From NCBI GenBank assembly GCA_029204225.1, contig CM055094.1, positions 19,120,065-19,184,064 of the forward strand: a stretch of 64,000 bases of DNA, read 5' to 3'. Origin of the DNA: Diphasiastrum complanatum (taxonomy: Eukaryota; Streptophyta; Lycopodiopsida; Lycopodiales; Lycopodiaceae). The stretch's first letter is position 1, and each line of letters starts with the position of its first letter. Below are positions 1 to 8,927 of this stretch, piece after piece. The notes under the pieces were generated by a model. The model had not been told where the DNA came from. It searched no databases and saw only the letters and a program-made list of their open reading frames with translations. Position numbers and translations under genes: made by a program.

Positions 1-989
1 AGCTACAACACAAGTTCTGCCAGTTTCTGATGACTGTCATGGGCCAAAGGTTTGAGCAAGATCCACAATTTTCCATCAATCCCAACAAAGCGGTCCTTCA
101 CATGGAGGATACCAGGATCTATTTACGGATTCAATACTTTCCTGCAGACTCCATACATATCTTCGAAGAGATGTGCACTTCAGGATTTATCATCAATGCT
201 GATGAGGGTTAGATGTACACCCAGAGATCAAAAGCATTTACTGGTCGAAGACAAATACTGACTTGAAACTGCTTCAACTGGCTACGTGAGCAAAATCATA
301 AGCATGCCAGTAAGTCGACTCTGATAGGACGAAAAGGCGGGGACAAGTCAGTTCCAACGACGGCATCTAATTCGATTGGGTGCTCTTCTCAGCCAGATTT
401 AATTGCGTCGACCGGTTGGAGAGCTCCATTCCTCAAAGATACGTACGTCTATGAAATGCTTGATCAATCACCAAAGCAAATTCAGAATGATCCTTCTTTC
501 GACCCAAGTTTTCTTAGAAGACGAGCGCTAGCATGGAGATCGGAAGACAACATATCAGCATATCCTTGCAACTTTGCGATAATAGATGGCTCGTTCTCTT
601 CTCAGAAGGAATGTCATACATCCATCAAGAATTTTTGCAAATTAACTTCCGATTCTGACGATCCTACAATCAAGCTACAACACAAGTTCTGCCAGTTTCT
701 GATGACTGTCATGGGCCAAAGGTTGGAGCAGGATCCACAATTTTTCATCAATCCCAAAAAACCGGCGCTTCACATGGAGGATACCAGGTTCTATTTACGG
801 ATACAATACTTTCCTGCAGACTCCATACAAATCTTCGAAGAGATGTGCACTTCAGGCTTTATCATCAATGTTGATAAGGCTTACACCCAGAGATCAAAAG
901 CATTTGCTGGTCGAAGACAAATGCTGACTCGAACCTGCTCCAAGTGGCTGCGCGAGCAATATCATAAGCATGATGCCCACTATTCTTGA
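1..989 (+). pseudogene. Module A copy 1: duplicated-domain protein, 5' truncated by the window edge
   Basis: I do not recognise this protein. The segment holds the end of one domain and a complete second domain of a tandemly duplicated unit of about 210 residues. Recurring landmarks are WRAP, NDPSFDPSF, WRSEDNIS, FAIIDGSFSSQKECHTSI, HMEDTR and TRTCSKWLREQ. The first domain has in-frame stops at 210-212 (TAG) and 264-266 (TGA). From 267 the frame is open to the stop at 987-989. Three other copies lie at 29716-31229 (minus), 49002-50375 and 58999-60252. The TAG at 210-212 is shared with the 29.7 kb copy, where the other two copies have a TAC codon, so these two copies are closest relatives. Coding origin is supported by frame conservation among copies; the function is unknown. 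Confidence 0.5.
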
Positions 990-1322
990 ACAAATGTTAT
1001 GAAGAAAATCCTTTAGGTGCAATTTTTTGAATTGAGTACATTGAAAACATCAACATTTGTTGATTGGAGCTTTTAAGATTGACCATTATAGTCATCTAGG
1101 GCCAATGTATATGGCACTCAACTGCTAATCTCTCTCTTTTGAAATGTCCACTTTAGTTCATAATCTATGATCTAGATATACCTTCTTCTCGTTGTGTATA
1201 TATATATGTTCTCATCGTTGATATTTGATTTAATGTATTAAATGAACATTGAATGCTCATTAAATCAAAATCAACAATAATTAGGTTACACATATTCTGT
1301 TCAAAAAATATTTAGACACACA
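990..1322 (+). other. Spacer between modules A and B
   Basis: AT-rich sequence with no convincing gene. It contains a short TA run near 1199-1206 and an inverted pair around 'ttaatgtattaaatgaac' near 1235-1265. The same spacer, of about the same length, separates A from B near 29.4-29.7 kb (minus) and 60.25-60.59 kb (plus), so A and B are one duplicated unit. Confidence 0.5.
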
Positions 1323-1535
1323 ATGAAAATATCATATAGACAAGAGGGAACATATCACGGCAAAAGGACTAGACAAAAATTGTTTGTTAGTGATCATCCA
1401 TCCAAAGTAGGCGCACCACTTCCAAATTCTAATGTTACTCCAAGCCTTTTTGTGAGACTACTAATATTTTTGGAAAACACATGTTCTTCATATTCCAAGC
1501 ATGCTCAGCATACCTCCAAGCACATAGCAAAGTAA
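1323..1535 (+). CDS. Module B: conserved 70-codon hypothetical ORF
   Basis: Unrecognised 70-residue ORF beginning MKISYRQEGTYHGKRTRQ and ending HTSKHIAK. It is basic, with no signal peptide and no clear membrane segment, although 'LFVRLLIFLE' is a short hydrophobic stretch. Equal-length ORFs occur at 29171-29383 (minus) and 60586-60798 (plus) with only scattered substitutions and no frame break. Each lies 3' of module A in the same orientation. Constant length over three copies is mild evidence for coding, but recent duplication could also explain it. It may be an exon: the stop codon here lies in 'AAAGTAAGT', which resembles a 5' splice site. Confidence 0.35.
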   Translation: MKISYRQEGTYHGKRTRQKLFVSDHPSKVGAPLPNSNVTPSLFVRLLIFLENTCSSYSKHAQHTSKHIAK

Positions 1536-2585
1536 GTCGTACATCTTCTTTCCTTGCCCTACTTGTTGGTCTTCATCTCGTATGGTAAGTACTCGACCCT
1601 TGATTGTTCCTTTGAATAAGAGCTTTTTGCTATAGTTTCAAGAGGGAAGCTTCCTGGGAAAGGGTCAACTTGGGAGTAGCTTAATATATTGATGTCATTT
1701 CAAATCATGATAGCTTCATGGTTGTCACTCAAAATAATAGTAAACTGTTTGGTAACTTGGGGTAGCTTGATATGTAGCTAGGGAACTAAACAACAAATCA
1801 CCTCTAGATGGCTTCACAAGCTTGTCTAACTCATTCTTATAATTACTGCCATTGTGTCTAACTTGCCAAATGCTAGGTGTAAAAGTATTTGACAAATGCA
1901 TAACTCTTTACTCTCCAAGTCTTAAGACTTACCAAGTGTTGTTTGTAGCTCATACTAGATGCTTTGAGAAGTTATATTAAGAATTAGGGGGGGGTGGGGT
2001 AATCGCAAAGAATCCGATCTTGCCAAATACTAGGTGTAAAAGTGTTTGACATATTCCTAACTCTTTACTCTCCAAGTGCTGTTTTTAGCTCATAGTACAT
2101 GCTTTGAGAATAATGTTACTGGTTATATTAATTCGGGGGGATTGCAAAGAATCGAACTTGAGTGTACAAGCCCAACTCAAGTGCAAACACCAACTCACCA
2201 CACATGGGAAGATCATTAAATTTTTTGAGGAAAAATCATTGAAATGTTTGTAGATCGATGTTTAACAAAATCATATATATTATAATCTTCACACATGTGG
2301 AATCAAGATCTACACGAAAGTCAACATTCTACACAGAAAACCAAGATAGAGAACCAATAATATCACAAGCTACATTCAAATGTGCTAAGATAACACGAAA
2401 GTGGAGCACAATTTGCTTATAATAGGCTACTTGCAAATGATCATAATCATGGTGAGCTGCAAACTCGATCTTTGCGATTACAAATTAGCCTACACTTGGT
2501 ATAAATAGCATCATTTTCACCAAAAAGAAACTTTCAAAGGAAGTTGATTTGTAGAAAAACTAGAATTTCAACCTCATAAAACTGT
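1536..2585. repeat. C/D non-coding repeat block
   Basis: AT-rich repeat with no supported gene. It contains the recurring phrases 'ggtaacttggggtagcttga', 'gcttcacaagcttgtctaac' and 'ctttactctccaagt', internally duplicated around 1860-1960 and 2030-2110, and a variable G run near 1987-1994. D ('caccacacatgggaagatc') follows near 2150-2280. Related blocks occur near 8.2, 13.4, 28.6-29.0, 32.3, 41.7, 47.9, 53.1, 58.3 and 61.1 kb. Confidence 0.55.
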
Positions 2586-2768
2586 TTAAGAATCTAGGTC
2601 CTTAATTTTGTCATTTGGTGTAGCTATGTATGTAAGCAAATGTTGCAAAACATTACAAAAAGTCACAATATCATGCTTTACTGCCATGCTGCCATGCATG
2701 CTTTTTAGAAAATGCAAACAAACTCTGATGGGAGAAGATTTGATGCTGGCACTTCCTTCTTCAGGCAT
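2586..2768 (-). pseudogene. Module E copy 1: short conserved ORF
   Basis: Unrecognised 60-residue minus-strand ORF beginning MPEEGSASIKSSPIRVC. Relatives are at 8725-8907 (minus), 47626-47760 (plus) and 58026-58160 (plus). The first 35 or so residues are well conserved, after which the copies diverge or break. It may be an exon or the 5' end of a lost gene. It sits back to back with the X-gene 5' region on the opposite strand in each copy, so a shared divergent promoter region is possible but not shown. Confidence 0.3.
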
Positions 2769-2788
2769 GGAAATGAAATTCAGAAGCT

Positions 2789-3384
2789 TTGAAAAGCTAT
2801 AGCTTCAAAGGATTGATTTTCCATCTTTTAGTGGCGATCTATCATTTGCTACGACCATGCTTGATTACTCCTTCGCATCCTTGGACACCATCTACATACA
2901 TCCACCATGGATCCAGAGCGCCATCATCATCCATTTTCAAAAACCCTAAGCTGCCATTACATGCTACATTACACAAAAATCGTCACATCTAGCACGAGCC
3001 AAATGCTGAGGGGTAGTGCTACTGGAGCTTGTCAAAACCACACATTCAACACCGATTTGGGTTGAAAGCTCTCTACTAGTACGTTATCACGAAGAAACAT
3101 CATCGTTTCCACATCCTATCAGAGCGACAATGCTCCAAATTTTTCCACAAATTTCTAGTCTCCATACACTGCCGAGCAATACTCTACATACACTGCTCAT
3201 AGAGCCGAGCCCCCATACTCTGCAATCACCGTGGACCGAGCCAAGCATCCATACTATGCATTCACTGTGGAGCAAGCGGAGCGTCCATAGTCTGCATACA
3301 AAGTTGACTGAGCCAAGTCCATCAAAAGTCGACCGATCCGAAGCCCTCCACAGTCGATCGAGCCGAGACTCCACTTGTAAATAG
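2789..3384 (+). pseudogene. Gene X 5' fragment with 36-bp in-frame tandem repeats
   Basis: This matches the 5' part of gene X. The segment from 3016 reads into a tandem array at about 3150-3345 with a 36-bp (12-codon) period, of the kind EPSPHTLQSPWT / EPSIHTMHSLWS / KRSVHSLHTKLT. The period is a multiple of three and the frame is kept, as expected for a protein repeat. At about 3380 the sequence switches abruptly to a gypsy-protease fragment, so the rest of X is missing. Fuller versions are at 8928-11431, 16020-18105 and 39000-35547 (minus). Confidence 0.5.
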
Positions 3385-3680
3385 ATTTTAAAAACCATAC
3401 TATGGTATTTAAAGCTAAATTTGACCAGATAGTCTCTATTTATGGGGAGACTAATGTACTCCCATCATCGATGGTTTGCTCGGCGGAAGTTATGGAAAAA
3501 CTACATGATTCTAAGTATGAGCTTTTTCATCTTGTTTTGAAATCTCGTATGCATTGTGATGTGAATGATGATGTGAATGTGTTAACATGCTTTAACACCA
3601 AAAATTAGCATCAAGAACAGCTTTTAATGCAATATTTAAAACAAGAGTTCAATGATGTTTTTCCTAAATAGGTAAGATTT
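3385..3680 (+). pseudogene. Ty3/gypsy-like protease-RT linker remnant
   Basis: Short remnant reading FDQIVSIYGETNVLPSS, then CFNTKN, a stop, and HQEQLLMQDLKQEFNDVFPK. The last phrase resembles the segment between the aspartic protease and reverse transcriptase of Ty3/gypsy polyproteins, where 'EF.DVFP' is common. It joins the X fragment at about 3380. Longer copies with the protease core are at 13570-14780 (plus) and 40380-41347 (minus), and an equivalent truncated one is at 57660-57900 (minus). Confidence 0.5.
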
Positions 3681-3699
3681 TATGAGGTACATACTTCTA

Positions 3700-4125
3700 T
3701 TTATATTTCAGTCCGTTTTAAGCACATAATCAAATTTTTCCAAAATGAAATCTTTGAAATGTTTCAGAAAAGAGCAAGTACATAAAGATAGATTTTCAAT
3801 TTCAAAATTGTAGAAAACATCAAACAGAAAGTACCATTCACTTTTGATGTTAGGTAAGTATGACCAAGCAAACACGATATCATGGAAGGACTTGTGTATA
3901 TAAGGCCAAAGATCTGTAATAAAATACAAGTGTAAAAGTGTCTCACACGAATGGTCTCAAACATTCTATTATAGTAGTGTAAATGTAAAAATATCTTTGC
4001 CTTGTCCTTGTGCGTGCTGAGTTGTAGTCGATCCACCGTATTCCTAGTGAGAGTTCTTCTATGCAGATCCTCAACATCCTGCGAGCCAGTTAATCCCTGT
4101 AAAAGTTTAGTCTTTTAGCCGGTAA
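3700..4125 (-). pseudogene. Module Y copy 1: exon-like segment
   Basis: Unidentified segment with two overlapping open frames: one reads MDRLQLSTHKDKAKIFLHL, the other LWPYIHKSFHDIVFAWSYLP...FKDFILEKFDYVL. Conceptual translation changes frame near 3915. The 5' edge on the minus strand looks like a splice acceptor ('cttttacag') near 4098. Copies are at 14778-15230 (minus), 39890-40330 (plus) and 57190-57664 (plus). It always lies head to head with module Z. No homologue is recognised. Confidence 0.35.
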
Positions 4126-4204
4126 GTCTTCTTTTGCACCACTCCCTTGTCCTTTGTTTCCTTTATATCATGTATACTTTTTTATTTTTCCCATATTTTG
4201 TCCA

Positions 4205-4414
4205 TAAACCACCGAACTAGGGCTGTTTAGGTTGAAAGAACCAGCCCTTTCATTTGAGTTTTGGAAGAATTTATCTTGGACAGCGAAAAAATTTGGTCTT
4301 TTGAGGAGGCGTTCAATCTCTCTGATGTTTTCAGCATCTCCTAAGTTGGCAAGGAGTTTAGCAGAAGGGTTTGCAGCAAATCAATCATGTGCTGGCGTAA
4401 AAAGAGAAAAGTAG
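4205..4414 (+). pseudogene. Module Z copy 1: exon-like segment
   Basis: Unidentified 60-70 codon frame reading LKEPALSFEFWKNLSW, then LLRRRSISLMFSASPKLA and RSLAEGFAANQSCAGVKREK. Homologous frames occur at 15300-15525 (plus), 39584-39856 (minus) and 57077-56886 (minus), with conservative differences and the same end. After the stop a different frame with EEFTKIVHHETR-like sequence continues, which suggests a frameshifted or spliced longer gene. Either strand could be the true coding strand. Confidence 0.3.
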
Positions 4415-4559
4415 GTGTGACTTGACAACATCTCTGACGAGCTTGTGTAGCCAAAGAAAAAAGCCATTCATCTGATTTTGGAAGGATGCACCAGGGAAGA
4501 ATTTACTAAGATTGTTCATCATGAAACACGATGATCCCAAAAAAGAAAAATGACATGGA

Positions 4560-5180
4560 GACCCATTTTTTTTTAATTTTATACAAAAAATACCCGTATT
4601 TAAAATGCTTCAAATAAAGATATTGTAATGCTAAAAAAAGTGCTGTATTTTGCAAGAAAATTAATTAAGCTACTAAAATTTTGTTAATAGATTTTTGTTA
4701 ATAATTGCAAATTAGCTTGAATGAAATAATAATACTATTCAAAATAAAATCATTGGACACAACCATTAGAATAATTAAAAAAAATCTTTTTGCTTTTTAA
4801 AACAAAAGTTTTCAATGTTTTTTTAAAAATTTTAAAAGTGTTTTAAATTACAATTCTTTTATCAAGAAAAATATTTTTTAAATTATGACAAAATTTTAAT
4901 CAGTATTTAAATCTTTACTTATATTTAAACATTAAATGATTGCAAATGAAATTATTTTTAAATTTTTTTTTATAAAAACACAATGAAAAATTAAAATATT
5001 AGAAACCTGACAGTTCGTTGCAATTTTAGTTTTGGTAATATTTAAATTATTAAAAAACTACTAAATCTATATTTTTAATACAAACAAATTTAAAAACATT
5101 AAATTAATCAAAAAGATTTCAATACACAATATTTCAAGAAATATAAACGCAATTGTTTTCTAAAATAAAAGAGAATTTAT
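4560..5180. other. Very AT-rich spacer
   Basis: Long A and T homopolymer-rich stretch with no ORF of note. The equivalent at 56105-56680 is in inverse orientation. Shorter relatives are at 15530-15950 and 39060-39450. It could act as an AT-rich linker or be the decayed non-coding end of a transposon; nothing specific supports either. Confidence 0.5.
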
Positions 5181-5189
5181 TACTCTCAG

Positions 5190-5395
5190 AAATCATCAAG
5201 ATCATTTACATTTTTTGTTTTTTTGAAGGAGCCATTGCAGTGTCAATTGGCACCTCTTCCACAATTTCCTTGACAACTGTAACCACATTTATCCTGAACT
5301 AGGACATCAGCAAACTCCCCTTTATCACCCACTTTTCCACTAGTAGGAGGTTGGGGTTCTTTTTGATAAAAATACAGCAAAATAAATCCATTTGA
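5190..5395 (-). pseudogene. Cysteine-rich exon-like fragment
   Basis: On the minus strand a frame reads YQKEPQPPTSGKVGDKGEF, ADVLVQDKCGYSCQGNCGRGAN, a TGA, HCNGSFKKTKNVNDLDDF, then stops. The spacing C-x3-C-x3-C followed by HC suggests a small metal-binding or disulfide-rich module. The inverse copy at 55900-56105 keeps the same cysteines and the same TGA. It borders the copia-B LTR-like sequence. The family is not recognised. Confidence 0.3.
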
Positions 5396-5399
5396 TTCT

Positions 5400-6034
5400 A
5401 GAAATGATGGAGAAAGCACCTACTTAAAATCCAAACAAGATCTAGAAGCTAGATTACTAATCAATGCATCGATTCCTAGTTCATCTTGGCTTGAACTCCA
5501 TGAATTATCTCCAAAACTCTTCACACATGTGGATTGCTGCTGCCTGCGTACTGTACCTGCAACTCCAATCTCATTTAATGATCATAAAAAATCATAAGCC
5601 AATAGCATTCATCAGTCAAATCATAGACTCAAACTAGTCAAGAAGGAAAATCTCAATTTTGCTCATAATTGGATGGAAATCCCATCACATATTTATACAT
5701 GTAGAGCTCAAATTTGAGCGTATTACGGCTTCTATGTAATCATCACAACCTAACCCTAACATCCAACCTAAAGATCCAGTTGATCCACCCTATTTAGGGT
5801 CGATACCTCGAGATCCAAAAACAATGCAAAAACTGCTATTGTAAGCTCCTACTTTTTTTCTACCCTATCTATGCACTCTTTGGACACATTCCAAAGGTAC
5901 CATTCCAAAGCTAGGTTAACAATTTGACTTAGAATAAGGTATCCTATGTTTTTGGCATGTGTGACATCCCACATCATGGCCTCAAAGTCATTTACAAGTG
6001 GAATTCATGCAAACTAGCTTGTGTAAATTTAACA
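5400..6034 (-). repeat. Copia-B 3' LTR-like sequence
   Basis: On the minus strand, directly after the copia-B RNase H remnant and a purine-rich run, sequence starting 'tgttaaatttacacaagc' (first base 6034) has the expected position and TG start of a 3' LTR. The inverse copy starts at 55248. The inner boundary near 5400 is an estimate, because no matching 5' LTR end or target duplication was found. Confidence 0.45.
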
Positions 6035-6063
6035 CTACTCCTCACAACTAGTTTGAAGATAAC

Positions 6064-7013
6064 ATAGAATTGCTATCAACCCTAGGGCTGACCTTAACTT
6101 CACAAATGCAGCTCTTTGAAGTGGTTTAGTGAGGATATCAGCAACACATTCACTACTTGCCACATGCTCCAAAGATATCTCCTTAGATTGCACCTTCTCT
6201 GACACAAAATGATGAGAGATTTTGATATGTTTTGGTCCTGCATGGAAGATTGGGTTGGTTGCAAGGTGTTGGACTGAAATGTTGTCATTGTAGAGAGTTG
6301 GAACATCATATAAACTTTGCTAAGGATCTTGGAAGTCCTGAGGCAAGCTCCTCCTTGCACATGATCTCCATGGATTTTGAGTTGATGTGGCCAAGTCTTT
6401 TGTGCCGTAGAACATGGTTGGATAGCTTGGTCTCCTTGTCTAGCATCACAATATTAGCATCCACATAGGCATCTAGTTTGAACAGTCTTCCAAACCTTAT
6501 GCCTCTAGCAATGATCTTGCCATCCTTCTTGATGTTACATGTATTTGTGGCGAACTCCACAATCAAACCATTGTCAAGCAATTGTCCTACACTAAGCAAG
6601 TTCTTAGTGATACTAGAAATGTAAAGTACTCCATCAATCTTGATTTTCCTTGAAAATCCCAAGCATAAAGGTATGGATCCTATTCCTTCTATCTTACAAG
6701 CATAATTATTTGCTGTAAAAATGGACTTGATAGGTCCTTCATAGGTAGATAAGGTTGAAAAATACTCCCTCTTATTTGTCATGTGGGAGCTAGCCCCACT
6801 ATCTATCCACCAAGGGTCTTCACCTCTTATCCTTGAAGAAGAGAAACTTGGCATCATGACGAAATCTTCATGAGAGCTCTCCTCTTCCTCTTGACCAAGA
6901 TTTGCTGGACTTTGAGTTTGCTTCTTCTTGAATAGATGCAAAATAGAAATGATTAAAAGACTAGATATCCCACTACCTAGGGACTTGAGAAAGCTCAAAA
7001 CTTGACCTCTCAA
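6064..7013 (-). pseudogene. Copia-B gag-pol, internally deleted
   Basis: Ty1/copia remnant. In order on the minus strand it holds the end of gag, an aspartic protease with WWIDSGASSHMT, and a GAG_pre-integrase segment with HKRLGH. At LPRSLAKFI a stop intervenes and the sequence jumps straight to the copia RNase H C-terminus (FHARPKHI, ECVADILTKPL). Integrase core and reverse transcriptase are absent. The same deletion is present at 54271-55200, so it predates duplication of this block. The element is non-autonomous and distinct from copia-A. Confidence 0.8.
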
Positions 7014-7019
7014 TAAGAT

Positions 7020-8460
7020 CCTACCCGATCTTAAGCCAAATCATATCTATTAATGTTAACAAGAATGGAAACTAGCTTGAATTTGCATAAAAATTGGATG
7101 TAGAACTGCCTCCTCCTTGATCTCGACTTCACAAAAATATAGGATTCACCTAACCTGAACCAAAAGGAATCATATGCACATAAATATGCCTCTTCAAATA
7201 ATTTCTACAAGATCAGTTGAATCATCAAGCAATAATCAATCCAAACTATATCACAAATCAAGCAAAATTGAACACAATCTTGACTAGAATTGCATTCACT
7301 TGATGAGCAATTGTCAAAAACTTTGGGCTGACCCTAAAGTTTAATTTCTAAGATCTCAATAAGACCAAAGATAAGGATCTACCTTCCCTTTGATTGATTG
7401 AAAACTACGTGGTAGACCTATGTCCCTTTGTGTGAATATTTTCTGGATCCAAACATCTAGTGTGTGGCTATTAGGCTAGAGATAACATGATATATTAATC
7501 TCAACATCCATTGGAGCGAGCTTCCGATCCACTTGAATACGAAACTTACAAGACTATTTGCTTCATGATGTAAATGTGAATCCAACTTATCAACAATGTG
7601 ATTCCCTAGTGCACAATGTATCACTATCATCACGTGGCAGAAAGTGATTCACTTTCGTGCATATGTTCCATAGGGATGTGAGACACTTTACCACAAATAG
7701 GCTTGAAAAAATTGGAAGGTAATTTGGTTGTACAAGAAGCAAGCGTTAAAAAATGAACGGGCCTAGACAAATTTTTTTAAGGCTATGTCCTTGGAGGTGG
7801 CCAATAATGAACTCCAAGCATCTACGATGAACTACAACAACACTTGGCTTAACACACAAGCTTCAAACTTTAAAGACTTCTTCAGGAACTACAAAGGACA
7901 TGTTTAAGCTTAAAGACAAGTGGATGCAAAAACATCAGTATGTCTTGAAAACTTCCATACATGTGTATACATTGTTAATTTTAGAGCTCTAGGACTATGG
8001 CACATGCAAAGGGGGGTACCATTATGGTGCATTTAAAAGTAAAGGATCAAGCAAATACTTATAAAACTGGTATATGGCAAGTTAGACACAATGATAAATT
8101 CATGAGAGCAAGTTAGTGAAGCTCAAAAAGTCATTTGGGGTGAGTTCTTGCCGAGTCCCAATTTGTTACCTTGCTATTTGTGAACTTGCCCCAAGATAAG
8201 GTGAAAAATAACTTATAATATTACGAATGACAACCACGAAGCTATCATAGTTTCAATCGACATCGATATAATTAAACAACAAAAATCATCACGTACATGC
8301 AAACAAGATGGCAAACACTCATCAATTTTTCTATGCATGATTCGAGCCGGATTGTCTTCATGCCCAAATTCCTAGAAATTGGAGATACTGGAACAACAAA
8401 TTTACATTTTTCTAGAACCTATTGCATCATTATTTGATTGTGCTCTCTTTCTCTTACCTT
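7020..8460. repeat. Copia-B leader and dispersed C-type repeats
   Basis: No supported gene. 7040-7450 corresponds (minus) to the leader upstream of copia-B protease remnants, and 7450-7760 to a segment ending 'ctagtgtgtggct' that recurs near 31.7, 44.8, 48.5, 53.7 and 58.9 kb. 7980-8460 is C-type repeat. The whole stretch mirrors 52.75-54.25 kb. Confidence 0.5.
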
Positions 8461-8724
8461 AAATGGTGCAAAAAAGCTACTAGAATATCAAACCAATAAT
8501 ATCACAAGCTACATTCAAATGTGCTAAGATAACACAAAAGTGCAGCACAATTTGCTTATAATAGGCTACTTGCAAATGATCATAATGATGGTGAGCTGTG
8601 AACTCGATCTTTGCCATTATAAATTAGCCTACACTTGGTATAAACAGCATCATTTCCACCAAAAAGAAACTTTCAGAGGAAGTTGATTTGTAGAAAAACT
8701 AGAACTTCAACCTGATAAAACTCA
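8461..8724. repeat. Copy of the 2.36-2.58 kb repeat
   Basis: Near-identical to about 2355-2585, including 'cacaatttgcttataatagg' and 'gaaactttca'. It precedes module E in both places, so 2.36-3.38 kb and 8.47-9.5 kb are direct duplicates. No gene is seen. Confidence 0.6.
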
Positions 8725-8907
8725 TTAAGAATCCAGGTACTTAATTTTCTCATTTGGTGTAGCTATGTATGTAAGCAAATGTTGCAGAACATTACAAACA
8801 TTCACAATATCACGCTTTACTGCCATGCTGCCATGCATCCTTTTTAGGAAATGAAAACAAACTCTGATGGGAGAAGATTTGATGCTGGCACTTCCTTCCT
8901 CAAGCAT
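8725..8907 (-). pseudogene. Module E copy 2
   Basis: 60-residue ORF beginning MLEEGSASIKSSPIRVC, about the same length and position as copy 1 at 2586-2768, with scattered replacements. Function unknown. It faces away from the X copy that starts just downstream on the plus strand. Confidence 0.3.
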
Positions 8908-8927
8908 GGAAATGGAATTCAGAAGCT

